This document shows, piece by piece, positions 40,957-54,200 of a stretch of DNA of 64,000 nucleotides. Origin of the DNA: Akebia trifoliata. Lineage: Eukaryota; Streptophyta; Magnoliopsida; Ranunculales; Lardizabalaceae. The DNA lies in the NCBI GenBank assembly GCA_017979445.1, contig CM030714.1, positions 3,038,001 through 3,102,000 of the forward strand, read 5' to 3'. A model generated the notes under the pieces. That model was given only the letters and a program-made list of their open reading frames with translations. It was not told the origin of the DNA and did no database searches. A program made the position numbers and the translations under genes. Each line of letters begins with the position of its first letter. The first letter of the stretch is position 1.

Positions 40957-41135
40957 AAAGGGTCGTACTAGATTGACCTTCACATTTCAGCTCATAACGC
41001 ACATCTTGACTTGAAAGTGGATAGGAATTGTAGATATTTTTTCACTTGTATCTCAAGGAAAAGCATCTATGGTTCCCCTACACTTTCACGTAAGAGTGTG
41101 CGATGTGAGGTCCAATTTTAAGTCATTTCAATATT
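40957..41135. mobile_element. MITE, family A, diverged
   Basis: Begins AAAGGGTCGTACTAGATTGA and ends TTTAAGTCATTTCAATATT. The inner arms are related (CGCACATCTTGACTTGAAAG and the inverted CTTTCACGTAAGAGTGTGCG). Confidence 0.65.
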
Positions 41136-41165
41136 ATTTTATTAAAAATAATCTCTAGTATTTTC

Positions 41166-41335
41166 AAAAGAATAGTGCTGAAGTGACCTCGCACATCTTG
41201 AAGTGAAATTATGGGCTGGAACCACATATGCTTTTATACTCGTATCTCGATGAAACGATTTATGATCTTTATACACTTTCACATAATATGTGTGATATGA
41301 GGTACAAATTGAGGTCACTTCAGCGCTGTTCTTTT
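41166..41335. mobile_element. MITE, family A
   Basis: Ends are AAAAGAATAGTGCTGAAGTG and its near-exact inverse CACTTCAGCGCTGTTCTTTT. It lies 30 bases from the diverged member at 40957-41135. Confidence 0.75.
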
Positions 41336-42979
41336 CAAAAACAAATGTCAGTAGGTAAAAAATCCCATATCCCCCACCCCACGCGCGCGCACACTCACAC
41401 AAAAACAAAACAACTGTCTCGATAAAGTGGAAGGGATTCTCTCAATCCAAGACCCTGTAATCCTTATGTTAGTAAATATTTGAAAGCGGGTCCATAGAAT
41501 CAGGAAAATTCGAGAATTAAGTCCTACTAAGCCTCCAGCCCAAACCCATTGATTTTTTCTGCAAAAATACATCAATATTAACCCTCTAAAGATAAACCAT
41601 TCATTAGCTATTCCTGTCTTCAAATGTGCTGTAGAAAATCCTGATTTTTTCAACCCAACAATCAAATCACATACAGTGTCCCGTTTCTATAGATAGGACC
41701 AGTGTCTATGTGGCACAAGTTGATTACAAGTTTAGTCCAAGGTATTTTAAGCACCACTTAAAAGCATGTCACGTAGGCACCTAACCTATTTTACAGGAAC
41801 GAAACACCGTATTGGATCTTCAGTCAATCTCTTTAATTGCCTCAAAATCCTATCTTGTTCTTTGAGGTTTGAAGGGGGTGGGAAATAGAACCTTAAAATT
41901 TAATAGGGAGAGGATGCTGGTTTTTGGGATAAAATCAGCAGTGGGTTGAGGGCATTTAGGTCATCTATAATAATCTCTCAAAGAATACCTTGGCCAAGGG
42001 GGTATGTGATCAGTTTGAAAACGTAGCTCGTGGGGGGGTGTATAGCGTCTTCTCTCTCAGCACGTCAAAATAGTGTCTAATGCGAGCTTGTGCAAAGTTT
42101 CATCTACTCCATGTCGTTGGTGCAACAACGCATTTGGGTGTTTGTTTTTGAATCGTAGCTTTCTGGCTCATAGTATGTGGGGGCACTTGAGTATGCCACG
42201 TGGCATACAAATATAAGAGGTTGAGTTAGGTTGCTATCAGAAGTCAAGAAGCAAGAACTTTGAATTGATTTGTCTTTGCGTTTGTTAAGAAGATATTTTA
42301 AAAAATAAATAAATAAATTTCCTAAACAAATATCTTTTGTTGATCATCTTAAACTATTTTATTAGATAAAGTTTATATTTGAAAAATTAAACAAGAAACC
42401 TTAAAATTTTAAAAATTAAAAATAAAAAACTGAAATGAAGGGTTGTTACGCGTCCACCAGTAATCAAGTCTTTAACTTTAAAAAGAAATCATCAAATACG
42501 ATTCATGTGGTGGAGGTTCAATCGGTTGTTGAGTGGGGGAATTGTTTTTGTGTGGTTGAGGCGATATATCTTTTTGGATAGATTTAAACCGTGGAACTTG
42601 AGATATGATGGCGTTTATGGGACAATTTTGGATTCGAGTTCTGGTGACGTGTGTGTCAACCATAAAAAAAATTATTCTGTCTACTTTAGTTTATGTAACT
42701 TGTGTTGAAAACCACTTGTTTTTTTTTCCTGTGGACTATTTTAGTATACGATTGGAATCGTAGCAATTACGTGGTCTCGTTTTGTTTATCTTGGCTTTCG
42801 GCAAAAAAATGGGAAAAAAAAAAGTAAAAACTGGTGGCTGAAACTTATATCTTGGTTTAAGAGGCAATTGATTATACTTTGAAAATATCGATTAGGTTTA
42901 TGAAAATTTGACCTAATCAACTTGTTTTTATATAAAATAAATATTTATTAGAGAAATTTTCAAATATGATCGACTTTTG
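41336..42979. other. Intergenic, no gene seen
   Basis: The stretch 41900-42120 shares words with 21620-21780 ('gagggcattta..tcat', 'agtttgaaaac'), so a dispersed repeat is likely. The frame at 42505-42708 has no domain. No RNA gene was found. Confidence 0.4.
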
Positions 42980-43440
42980 TCGAAATTCTTCATTTTAATT
43001 CTCAAAACACGAAGAGCAAACTCAAAGGTATTTTCAAGTGACAATCTCTTTGTGAAATCGTTAATATTTATTTGAAGAGTTGTGTTAGAGTGACCTCAGC
43101 GTAGGACATCTTGACATGGCAGCGCACGCATGTCAATAGATGCATTTTACACGTATCTTGAGGAAATGTATTTATAGATATGCACGTGCCATCACGTCAA
43201 GATGTCGCCCGTGTGTCCCCCACTAAGGTCACTCCAGCATTAATCTTATTTGAAAAGTGACAATCTTATTGATTATAAAAGTGACGAAGCTACTTTTTTA
43301 ACGTAAACCACCAGCAAGATTGTCACTTTTTAAATAAATATCAACGATTTTGCTGCCTTATATATTATAGCCAGATCGCCACTTTGAACTACTTGCAATC
43401 TTGCTCTTCGTGTTTCAGTAATTAAAACGAAAAAAGTGAG
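42980..43440. mobile_element. Foldback element interrupted by a family-A MITE
   Basis: The left part (about 42985-43073) contains ACACGAAGAGCAAAC and AATCGTTAATATTTATTT. The right part (about 43325-43430) contains their inverse, AAATAAATATCAACGATTTT and GCTCTTCGTGTTTCAG. Between them lies the MITE at 43074-43248. This reads as an older inverted-repeat element hit by a younger one. Confidence 0.6.
43074..43248. mobile_element. MITE, family A, nested
   Basis: Begins GAAGAGTTGTGTTAGAGTGA and ends GGTCACTCCAGCATTAATCT. Inner arms ACATCTTGACATGGCA and the inverted GCCATCACGTCAAGATGT pair with each other. Confidence 0.72.
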
Positions 43441-43461
43441 CCAGAATCGGAATTGTCATAT

Positions 43462-43647
43462 GAGTCGTGCCGGAATGACCTCAAGATTATACCTCATATC
43501 GCACTTTTCTGATGTGGAAGTGTGTAGGAATCATCGACGTTTTTCACTCATATCTCAATGAAAAACATCTATGATTTCTACATACTTCTACATCAGGAAA
43601 GTGTAATATGAGGTACAATCTTCAGGTCACCTCAGCATTGTTCTTGT
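43462..43647. mobile_element. MITE, family A
   Basis: Begins GAGTCGTGCCGGAATGACCT. Inverted arms TTATACCTCATATCGCAC and GTGTAATATGAGGTACAA flank a core with CTCATATCTCAATGAAAAAC. This member is closest to the hairpin at 31921-32017. Confidence 0.75.
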
Positions 43648-43811
43648 CATATTCAACGCACGAAATGATACTTATTTAAATACGATAGATATTCTCGCCG
43701 TTGGATTACATGTTTATACGTTTGGAATCATGTGTTTTTTCATGAGTCATTCGAACCTTATCCTTATTATCACAAGAAAAAATATATATATATTAATAAT
43801 TATATTTAAAA

Positions 43812-43993
43812 TAGAGTCATGCTAGCGTGACATTGGGATTTATAGCGATTCTCACAATTTTAATGTGCATTGCTCACATAACCGAAGATGTGTTTTATCG
43901 AGATACGAGTAAAAAACATCAATGGTAATGCGTGCACCTCCACGTTAGAAATGTGAGAATCGCACTAAATCCCAATGTCAACCCAACATTAGT
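43812..43993. mobile_element. MITE, family A, subgroup 2
   Basis: Begins AGAGTCATGCTAGCGTGACA. GGGATTTATAGCGATTCTCA is mirrored by GTGAGAATCGCACTAAATCC. It is related to 27921-28104. Confidence 0.72.
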
Positions 43994-46573
43994 GTTTAAA
44001 ATAATATAAATGTTTTGACTCATTTAAAATAAGAGAATTTGAACGAGTCAACTCGATATTTTGAAAGGTGAGTACAGGTTGGTGTTTTAAAATTATTCTT
44101 CTAAATTCTAATATATTAAAGTCAAGTGGTTTCATGGGGCTTATAAAAGTTAAATCTGCATTTGTTTTATATAGGGAATGGGCCTCCATGTTCCCCAAGT
44201 GATGGTCAAAAGAGTCAATCAAATATGGAAATGATGCGCGTCACTGTACTATGTGTATATGAAGGATACTTTGAACCTAGCTATATCATTAGTGAGAGGT
44301 TAGAATTTTTTCAGAATCTTCTAGAGAACTTCAAATAATCGACCAAGTCTGCCATGTTTACCTTTTCAAATAGTATATGTATCGTATATAATATATAATT
44401 AAGTAAATTATACCATAAAAAAGTTTAGTGTACTTTTCCTCAATTTCAATTCTTTGCCCAATTGATATCTCACTTTGGAAGGGATTACAGATTTTCCCAC
44501 CTAACGTTATTAGAAAAAGTCCAATAAAACTTGACTCGACTCCGACTTACAACAAGTCAAGCCAATTTGTCCATACAATGAGTTACTCTGTAAGCATCTT
44601 CAACAATTGTGAACAACATTTCCTTGTGGCCATCGACGAGGGCATTCCCCACTTACTTGGTGCATGTGATGCGCAGGTGTTGCACGTGCCCAGAGGAGGA
44701 TCCCATATGCCCTGGCTCATCCGGTCCCTCTAGTTAGACGTAAATCCAGACTCCCATTATCAAAAAAAAATTGTGAACAATACAACGAGTGACCCTTGAA
44801 TAACCTCGAATCGTTCACTCTAGACAACCTCTTAAGTCACTATGTGGGAAGGCTTTTTAATATAGAAACGGCCGTTGACGATGGATCATATATGATTTTG
44901 TGCTTATAGACAGCCACTACTGTCCACTAATTGGAATTGTATGGACATGTGGCATTGAAATGACCATTAAGTACCCTACTCTTTAGCAGATCTCCCCTGG
45001 GTTGAAAATGGCCATTTATGGCTCACATCTATTTTATGATTTCCAGTTTATGCCACAGACCTTTAAATGTATACCATGTTTAGAAAGATTATAAATTCAA
45101 ATTACTATCTTCATGCCATGTGATTGTGAACTAATGTCTTAAAAACAGTGACCTTACGAAAATTTGTGGTCCAAAAAATTCAACATGTAGACTTGTACTC
45201 ATATAACAAGTGTGGTGTCAATTTATTAGGAATAAGTCTACAAAGTTATGGTTCATTCGCATTAATATATATTTGAAGAAAGGACCTCACGAATAAAATA
45301 CATAAGAATAGCGTAGATAAAGAAAATAGGAATCGTATAGATAATGATTCAGATAGTTCTCAAAAATGCCAAACGTAACTAATTAGAATTCACTTGATAG
45401 ATGTTCAACTCAAATACAAACATTTAAATAATCAAAAATAAAATTTCATATAAAAAGAAATCTCAAAACAGGTTATTCTTGGGCTAACTATTCTTTATCT
45501 TAGATCTCAGAAGAGTCGATGTTACGGGCCATGAGCCACGAGCCACTCACACTGACATTCTTGCTCGATTGCCTCTGAGATTGCATATTACCTTACCTTC
45601 CACTAAACAGGTTATTTTCTTTGCAACATTGCCCCACAAAACATGGGCCTGGAAACATTCAATGTTCCAGACTGTCTAAAAATATCTAGGAATATCTCCA
45701 AATATTTTGGAATATTTACATTGAGACTGTCTTGGTTTCTCTACGGGCAGAAACACTGCCTCAAGATGAGATTTTTAGACCTTTGGTGGTATGGGTAGAG
45801 CCATAAATTGGACAACTACAAGTTGCATAAAGACATTTTTTACAGTTCTCAGTTATGTTAACACGAGGACAAGAGTAAGTTTTCTTCCTTCCTTACGGTG
45901 GCTAAAGAAAAAGAGTAGATCCTTGTGCTCGAACAAAGAGGTCCTGAATAAAGATTTATGGGAGGATTTGAAAGTTCTCTCTGCCATTAGAAAATATGAT
46001 CAAGATAATCATGATCATGAAAGGGAAAGAACAAGTTTCATTGAGAAAATTTCTACTAATTTCAGTTTACCTTCAAGGATCTCACCCTAAACTGCATAGG
46101 AAACAATCAACACAGTTTAATCTTCTTCTGGTAAATTCCTGGTTAAAAGAACAATCAATATCCCTCCCTAAGTGTAAAACTGAGGTTCATCGTGAGAGAC
46201 TCCCTAATATTTTGGACTACCTAATAAATCATGAGATGTAGTTATTGTTGAGAATCATGAAACAGTACAGGGATGGATGGCCTTTCCTTGATGGAAATTT
46301 CAATTGCCATACTTTTGTATCACAATGTCTCATTCAATTTTCTTAGATTTAACAAATTGCTCAAGCAAAGGAACCAGAATCCAAGGCAAGATAAGAAAGT
46401 GAAAAAGAAAAAACCAATTTATCAAAACATCCATGAAGCATGAAGACATAAAACATTCATAAATTTAACCCAATAAAAACTCAGTTACCAAGTTCAAAAA
46501 CCTTTAAAGCGATTTCAACACATTTCCAACAAAAACTCAGAGCTCATACCACTATAATAGTGGCATTTGGAGT
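43994..46573. other. Intergenic, unassigned open frames
   Basis: At about 44640-44770 a GC-richer patch ends in an A run (CAGACTCCCATTATC then nine A), as a SINE or LINE tail might. Overlapping frames at 45791-46241 (with LWEDLKVLSAIRKY and NILDYLINHEM) read better than chance but match no family I know. They could be a transposon or gene relic and are not called as a gene. Confidence 0.35.
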
Positions 46574-48700
46574 TCAGGAAAGACTAATGGGTTCACCACA
46601 CAATTGTTCCAATTCACTCTCCAAAAGTTGTAACAAGTCTGCTTTTGTACGCCTATATATCCAAGCTTGACTACTCCTGTCCCAATCAAACCTTGAAGGG
46701 CCACTTCATGAAAAACAGAATAAGAGAAATGAACTTCAGATATGGTGAGAAGAAACAATAATGAAATATAAATCAGCCTAAGAACAGAAACCCCAGCAAA
46801 GAATATTTTTTAACTACGGAATCACAAAACTATCTAAACACTAATAATGGGAAACAACACCTCATTAGCCAGTAAAAAACATGGAATCAACCAATTATAA
46901 TAGGTGACAATGTTGCAACAAAGACTAAATTTACATCAAGTTGTAAATAGCATGGAACTACCCACTACTAAGAAACCAATAGACCTCAGCAGCAGTAATG
47001 TGCACAATCATGATCAAGATCGAAAAATGTGGCACCAAGGTGTTGGGTCAATTAGCAATATCAATCAATCGACTTTGGAGCTTACAATGAGTCTCAATCC
47101 TAACATTACGCTAGTACTTTTGTTGCTTTTTAAAAATAAAAAAACATTTCACTAGTAGATTTTAATTTTGGCATTTCTTTCCTTTTTATAAAGAAGGTTA
47201 ATAATACATGTGCACCTACAGTTTTGAATGAATACAGATAATGGAACAAGACCATACTAAGTGAACTAACTCTCGACTAAAACAAAGAAAAACCCCAAAG
47301 TCTAGATATCATTACTTGTGAACTCTAAGCAAAATGCATGCATCAAAGAATTCATGAAACTAACTACCCATAATTAAGTTACGGAAAAAGAAGGAACATA
47401 GTATCCGAAACACAACTCCATTCCATAAGGAAGTAATACCTTACAGGCGAAGATAACCAAATCTGCCTATTTGGAGTTTGCTTGTTCAACACATAGGTGC
47501 CCAAACTCCCGAGCTTCAATGTTAAAACTTGGTCCTGCCAAATGCATAACCACAGCGACAACAAAACAAATATAGTAGCTTTGAATAGAATCAACGAGTC
47601 ATCCACACTAATCAGATAATCTTACCCCATAATCTATGTCGAAACCATCAATTTGGACGCAATCTCCATATTCCTGTCAAAATTTGAAATTTTAGCGACT
47701 ACCCACTACCAAAGAAAAAAAAAAAATCGTACAAGTGAAGAACGAAACAAATGAAAGATCACAAAGACAACATCATTATGGATTGTACAAGGTAACACAG
47801 CGTGAAAGAACTCTTGGGCTTCTGTTTAAATTCTAAACACATGAAGGTAAAAACTAAAAAAAGTCTACTTGCATCACCTTTTTGGCTAGTAGACATTTTT
47901 TTTGGTAGAAAACACTTTAAAATATCCTTTAATGGTGACCCAAACAAATCCTTCACCTTTCCAAATCAGAATGAGACCATCCCTAGGCTTTACAAGCTAC
48001 ATAACGCACAATTTTATTTTACTTTTAATTTTGGGAAACGTACATAACCCACAAAAAGGAATCAAATATTCAGGGTTTTCGATTTAACTCCCAACCAAGA
48101 AGCGAAGCCAAAAAGAGATTCCGCCACGAAAACAAGAATGATTAAAATAAAAAGGCCTGTTTGGATCGCAATGTTTGCTCCAAATTAAGTTAATAAGAAA
48201 TAAAAATTGATTTTTGTCCATCAAAACAGGCTCTAAAAATTTATGCTAAATAACAAACTAATCATTCACTGATTACCTCAAATTTCTCTTGAAGAAGATG
48301 AATTGTAGCATCAGACAACCTATGAAATTCATCCTCCTGTAGAACAGAACTGTAATTCCACCATTAATCATTAATTAGTGAAATCGATCGGTATTAATTG
48401 AACCCAAAAGAAAGAAAACCTAATTTTAACCATTTCTCATAAATAAAGAAAGAAAGAGAATAATTCTTCGAAGCTTACACACCTATAATCTATGGGGGCA
48501 GGTCCTTGAGATTGGTCGAGATTCAAAGGGCGAGAGCAGAAAACCCTAGATGAAATTGTGGGAGTAGCCAACAAAGCATTCTCGTAAGCTCTGGAGGATT
48601 CGAGAACAAGTGAAGATTGGGCACAAGAACAAAGGAGAGGGGCAGATTTCACAAGTAATAACCTTCTCACCAAATACCTTGAAGATGATAAATAAGCCAT
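46574..48700 (-). CDS. FH: Frataxin, mitochondrial
   Basis: Frataxin binds iron and supports iron-sulfur cluster and haem synthesis in the mitochondrial matrix. There are five exons: 48700-48483, 48349-48277, 47673-47626, 47534-47440, 46703-46574. All are GT-AG with matching phases and give 187 codons, the length of Arabidopsis frataxin. The N-terminus [20 protein letters not shown] is Arg/Leu/Ser-rich, as in a mitochondrial presequence. The mature part runs from [16 protein letters not shown] through the acidic helix and the iron-binding strand region ([16 protein letters not shown]), then [28 protein letters not shown] and AWIYRR, ending CGEPISLS. An in-frame ATG at 48727 would add nine residues. 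The 48700 start was preferred because it gives the better presequence. Intron 4 of about 740 bp holds nothing recognisable. Confidence 0.96.
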
Positions 48701-48727
48701 TTCACCACAACACTCACTCACAATCAT

Positions 48728-49077
48728 AAATCATGGTTTTAAGACTCCGTTTTGTCATCTCGTCTATGATCGAGACCGAGTCATCTCGGTTGACAACGAG
48801 GACACATGAACAATCCTGGTCCCTTACTTCACCTGAAAAGATCTTGTTTTTTTTTTTAAAGGAAGAAGACGATGGATTTAGGGCTTTTTTTCAGTTTCGT
48901 AGAAGAATTGAGAGCAAAAGAGGTTCTCTTCGATGAAGAAGAGCAGCAATAATGAAGAACGAGATGACTCGGTAAATGTCGACTGAGATTCTCAAAATAT
49001 CGTCCCAGTCATCTCGGACTACATTTAAAACCGTATTACGAACAAACCATCTCAAATTCTGAATCCAAACCTAACGT
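48728..49077. other. Upstream flank of frataxin
   Basis: No gene was seen. The frame at 48733-48936 is short and without a domain. The frataxin promoter should lie here, but no element stood out. Confidence 0.4.
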
Positions 49078-49634
49078 AGGGTTGCAACCTGGGCGGGCTG
49101 GCCCGAACTCAACCCGTGCTCAATCGGATTGATGGACGAGCTTGGACTGAGTTATATAAAAAATGAGTTGAGTCTGAGTTAGAATATCTCAATCCGACCT
49201 CAATTCGGATTGTGTTTGGGTTTAGGATCGAACAATCCAACTCAACCCAAATCCGATGCCTATATATTAATATATAAATATTTTTATAATAATTATTATA
49301 TATATTATTTAATTTTTTTTTTTTCATCTTATTATTATTATATGTAAATGTAGACAATTGGATATTATTAATGTGGGTTTTAATTAAGTATTGTTTTTCT
49401 AAATATTCTCTCAATGATGGATTTGGAGGTCACTTATGATTTTATTTATTGGCTGTTTTGTTTCCTATGTTGTATTTTTTTAAGATATAAAATTTATTTA
49501 TTAATACGTAAGTTAACCCTAGCTAAACTCAATTTTAGAAGATCAAGTTTGGGTTGAGCTCCCGATGGTCAGTTTGAGTTGAGATCGCGTTGAGGGTTCT
49601 AACACTTGGGTTGAACCGTCCGGGTGGCAGCCCT
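49078..49634. mobile_element. Probable hAT-like non-autonomous DNA element
   Basis: The left end AGGGTTGCAACCTGGGCGGG and the reverse complement of the right end, AGGGCTGCCACCCGGACGGT, are imperfect inverted repeats of a kind common in plant hAT-type elements. The interior is AT-rich and has no transposase. No clean 8-bp target duplication is visible, so the superfamily is tentative. Confidence 0.5.
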
Positions 49635-51282
49635 ACTCAAGAGTGCTTGCTATTCTTGGGCTTGGATTGGGCTCTAACCACACTTTATGGGCTTGTTATG
49701 CTTGGGCTAGTCTTGGGAATCTAAATTTAGGGCTATCAATGGATGGTATCGACCGATCCATACTGGTCAGATCACAACCCCCCCCCCCCCCCCCAACCCC
49801 ATATCACATGTATATCTAAAGCCACGCACTTTAAGAATGAGACAAACCCCTACGATCACACACCCCAACCCAACAGAAGTTTTCCTAGATCACCCAGATT
49901 TGAATACACAACGTGAGGGAGCAAACCATCTCACTAGTTTTACCGTCGCACCAACTCCTAGGGATTAGAATTTTATTTTTTTCCCCATTAAGAACCACAA
50001 CATTAAAAATAGAGTGCTCATTGATGAAATCTTCACATTTACACTATATAACTTACAATTGGGGACAATCATGGTCTTGTTGGCCAACACATGCTGACCA
50101 AGAGGAAGTGGACTAATAATACAAGGTTATCTTTTACAGAATTAGTATCATAAGGAGGGTATGTAGGGATCAAGTAAATGGGTAAAAAGGAATTCTCATG
50201 ATCCTTGAATTTTCCTCTGAGCAAGAAATCATCCATCCTTGCTCCATTTGTACTGCCGACACCTTCACTGGTCAAGAACTCCCAACAACTTGAGACATGC
50301 CCTGTGCAACTAATGGCTTGCAACCCTGGCAGGATACAGAATGAAAAAGATATTTCAAAATACACATGAAAGGGTTAAGAAAACTTCTCACTGGAAATTT
50401 TCTTTTCTAAAACAATTATCATCATCATCACCAGAGCTAGCCTTGTAACCCAAAGAATTGGGGTCGAATAAACAATTAAGTTTACATTTCCTAATGAGGA
50501 AATTCAAATTGTTTCACATTTATTTCATTTCATTTCTTTAGTTTTGTTTCTTGTTTTTATTACTTTGTATTGTCCTACTACCTAAAGACCTTTTTTCTTC
50601 CTCATTCAATTAACATGTGAATGAATATAAAGAAACAAAGGAAAAAAAAATTTCTATGCTTTACTTCCACAATCTCCTACCTTCTTTGTAAAATGGGTAG
50701 GGCAGCTTAATCCAGCCAACCCTCGTCGCCTCGCCTAATTGACAGAACAAAAACTACTCCAAAAAACAAAGTCGAGCAAATTTCACCTGGCACAATGCAC
50801 CAGGAAAAGAATGCCTTTGAAATCAAGAACAAAGGAGGGCATTAAGTCGTATAGGAAAAAAAATTCAATAGTTTGATTCACCATTCCTCTAGAATGTCAC
50901 GTGGCAGGGCGGCTACCTTTACTGGCCCACTGACCCATGAATATTCCGTCCACACTAAAAGGGTCAGCCTGATTGGTGATATCTAACCATTGAATTTGAG
51001 TATTTTCCATCTCAAATAAGTCCATGGGTAAGTTCAACACCCAACGGAAAATACACAAATCCAATCATAAGTACAACAATCATAAGTACAGAAATCACTG
51101 GTTCAAAAGAATGTGTCACAACACTTTTGGAGGCAGTTGATCACATTTCACTTGTCCAATGGTGGTGCAAACTTTTCTATTTTCCTATTCCTTAGCAATA
51201 GGAATTTAATTTTACAGAAATGTTATGGAAAATATTCTAAATGTAGTGGTAATGACACAGTACAGGTATTTATTTACCTGTT
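49635..51282. other. Intergenic between the methyltransferase 3' end and the hAT-like element
   Basis: A C run of about 18 lies at 49778-49795. At 50417-50466, CATCATCATCACC to ACCCAAAGAATTGGGGTCG looks like a LINE 3' tail on the minus strand. No gene was seen. Confidence 0.4.
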
Positions 51283-54200
51283 TTAAATTTTACTTCCAAA
51301 AGCTACGGCCTCTGGGAGGATAAATGATGCACACAACATCCATTTCCCTGGTGCAACAAGCCGAACTCTATGCATTTCTACCTCAACTGCAAACTCCGTC
51401 AGTGCAGTCCTTATCCGCTGCATTATTGAGGAAAAATCAATGTTTATGTAACCATATTTCTATCTAGAGAGAGAGAGAGAGAGCAGAGAAACAAACCTGG
51501 TGAAAGTCAAACTCAGGATCTTGAGCTTTGGAAAATCCATAGACATGGATCCTGGGCAAGGGCGTACCCATCCCCTTGGGTCTTCTTCTGAATATGCCCC
51601 TGAATGCATCTGCGGCCAAATAAAAAAAAACATTTTTTGGAGAGGGCACAAAGTGTATGGTCGACAGTTGTATATAGAAATAAATGGAGAATTTATTTGA
51701 CTCAATGGTTATGCAGGGGAATTTCGTTATTTTTCCAAGTTACACATGTTAGGATTCTAAATTGGAGTCTTCTCTTCCTTTTTTAATATATTTTCAAGTG
51801 TCAAAAAAAATTGAAAATCAAGTGTCAACGGAGAACTAGTGAAGATCCAATCCTATTAGATTAGAAAATGTAACAAGAGATTTGAGTTTGATTTTTATAT
51901 ATTGTCTACCTTATGATTCAATGCAACTAACACAACTTCTTTTATTATGGATCACAAACAGAAATTCAATGTGTAATCTCAAGCTTATAATGTGTATTCC
52001 TGAATAAGGTTATTTGTCAATAATTCAACCATTTCATTTTACCAAGTTCAAAGTCAGCCAGATCCAGTTTAACTGCTAATCTCTACCTACCGTTTATAGA
52101 TCTTTTCCTTTCTTTTTATTAAAATAGAAAAAGCAAATATGCATTTTATAGAATATCTTGCCACCTCACGATTGAATTATTGAAGAGTTCATGTAAATAC
52201 AATATGGAAATCTAAAAGTATACCACATGAAATAGTAGAGTTCCTTCAAAATAAATATGTGGCTGCAAGTATTTGCAGGTGATAACAGATAAAACAACTA
52301 AACCATGAAAGTTAATTCAAATTCAATCAACTCTATATAGAACAATTTCCCAATGAAGAAAGCATGGTTGCTATTCTAGAGAAATGTTGAAGGCACAATG
52401 GGGTTCAAGTAAACAGACCAAGATATTCCACAGCACTATTTGGCAAATTCATAACCACTTGTGTGATAGCGTCGGCATTTTGACTTGCAAACATAGCATC
52501 GATAAACCTCCTTCCGTCCATGTTTAATATCTGAGATTTTAAAATAAATTTATCAGCACATCTCCGGTGATATCAGCCCACTCAACTGCAGGACTTGTAT
52601 GCGTGTGTGTGTGTGTGTGCATTTGCATCTTTCAGGTTGGTCACCTCGACCTCCCTTTTTAAATAAATTTATCTTTACTTAACAAAAAAAAAAATTGTGT
52701 ATACATGCATGTATGCTTGCCCACGCCAAAATGCACACAACCAATTAGTATCAACCACATCGGGAAGAAACATCAATTAAAAGGATGGGAAAATACAAGA
52801 ATTCATGGCTCATGAGCATGAAATTGCTTGTAAACTTCACATTAAACACCTTTAAGAATCCTATACAACTATACCTCAATTTTTCTTTCACGTTTGTTGA
52901 GAACACTATTTATTTCTAGATATTCCACGGCAGAAGGGTTTAAATCATTAGCATATACACGCTTTACTTTCTTTGCCGCAGCTATAGCTATTGGACCAAC
53001 ACCAGAGAAAACATCACCTGTTCATTGCATGAAAAATTGATTATGTCTAGCATCAAGAATATCTAAAAATAAAAGCTCAAAAATGTTCATATACTAAAGA
53101 CATAATCAGGTAAAGAAAAACAAAAGATGAAAGATGAATTATCCTTCCAAAGATAAACTAGAATAAAAAGAATGCTTTATACGGCATGCATTTAGTGCAA
53201 AAAACAGTAATTTTGGCACACGTTCATAAAGTGTAACAAGCTACAAAGTATTGAAGCCAGACTAAAAAAGAGATCAATAAGACTAGTTATGACATAAACT
53301 CGGAAGTCCAAGACAAGTTAAGTTCAGAAGATTGATAAAAGGAAATCAATAATAGAAAATAGAAGATGCACTTTAAGAGCTTTGGAAAAAGCGTATAGCT
53401 GTGAACTTACTCTATGTTACGGTATTCCCCTGCCACACCTTCCCCACCATTGAAAAAGTTCATAGTTTCGCTCAAAATAGTGTAATTGCTCCTATAGCAG
53501 CTACCTAAACTCCAGATAAGATGAGCCAGAGGCGTCATTGTATGGGCCTAATTTACCGGATTCATTCATCCTACACCAAACCACGGACCATTACAAAGCG
53601 AACCAGTTCGCAGTCGTTCTAGGTTTGTGTAATTCAGCAAACATACCAAAAGGTTTGCAAACCCAAATGTTGTAGTTTGCTAAGATGGTTTGGGCATGCT
53701 CAATGAAGGCCGAATACAGCCCCTGTTAGAGGAAATATTCAATTTGAAGATAGAGTGAGAGAAAGACCCAAAAGAAAATAGATGGAGATAGTAAAGCAGA
53801 AATGAAGTCACTTTCAATAATAGAAGGCTTGGCTTTGGACAGCGTGGAATGGAGTAAGAGGATTTGTTTAGTGATTCAAAAATCTTTGGGATAAGGCTTT
53901 TTAGTTGCTCTTGTTGTTGTTGAATAAAATAAAAAGGCTTTTTATTATGTCTGTGTTTTCCTTATCCTCAAAGACATCTTCAATCCCCTTTTAAATATCA
54001 GTTTCTCTTCAAAGCAAGTCATCATAAATGAAGAGTCTATTTGATTTTTTTAATCTTCCAGTTGCCATCAAATGGACACTAACTTTAATGTATGTTTTTT
54101 GAAATTTAAATACTTGATGGTAATAGTTTGATCAATATGATACTTGATGAGACAATGGTTTTTAAATGAGATATTTTTAGATATATGTATTTTTAGTTTC

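Noticed and set aside
44428..44733. Plus-strand frame of 101 codons
   Set aside because: Its end lies in a patch that looks like a retroelement tail with an A run. No domain was seen.
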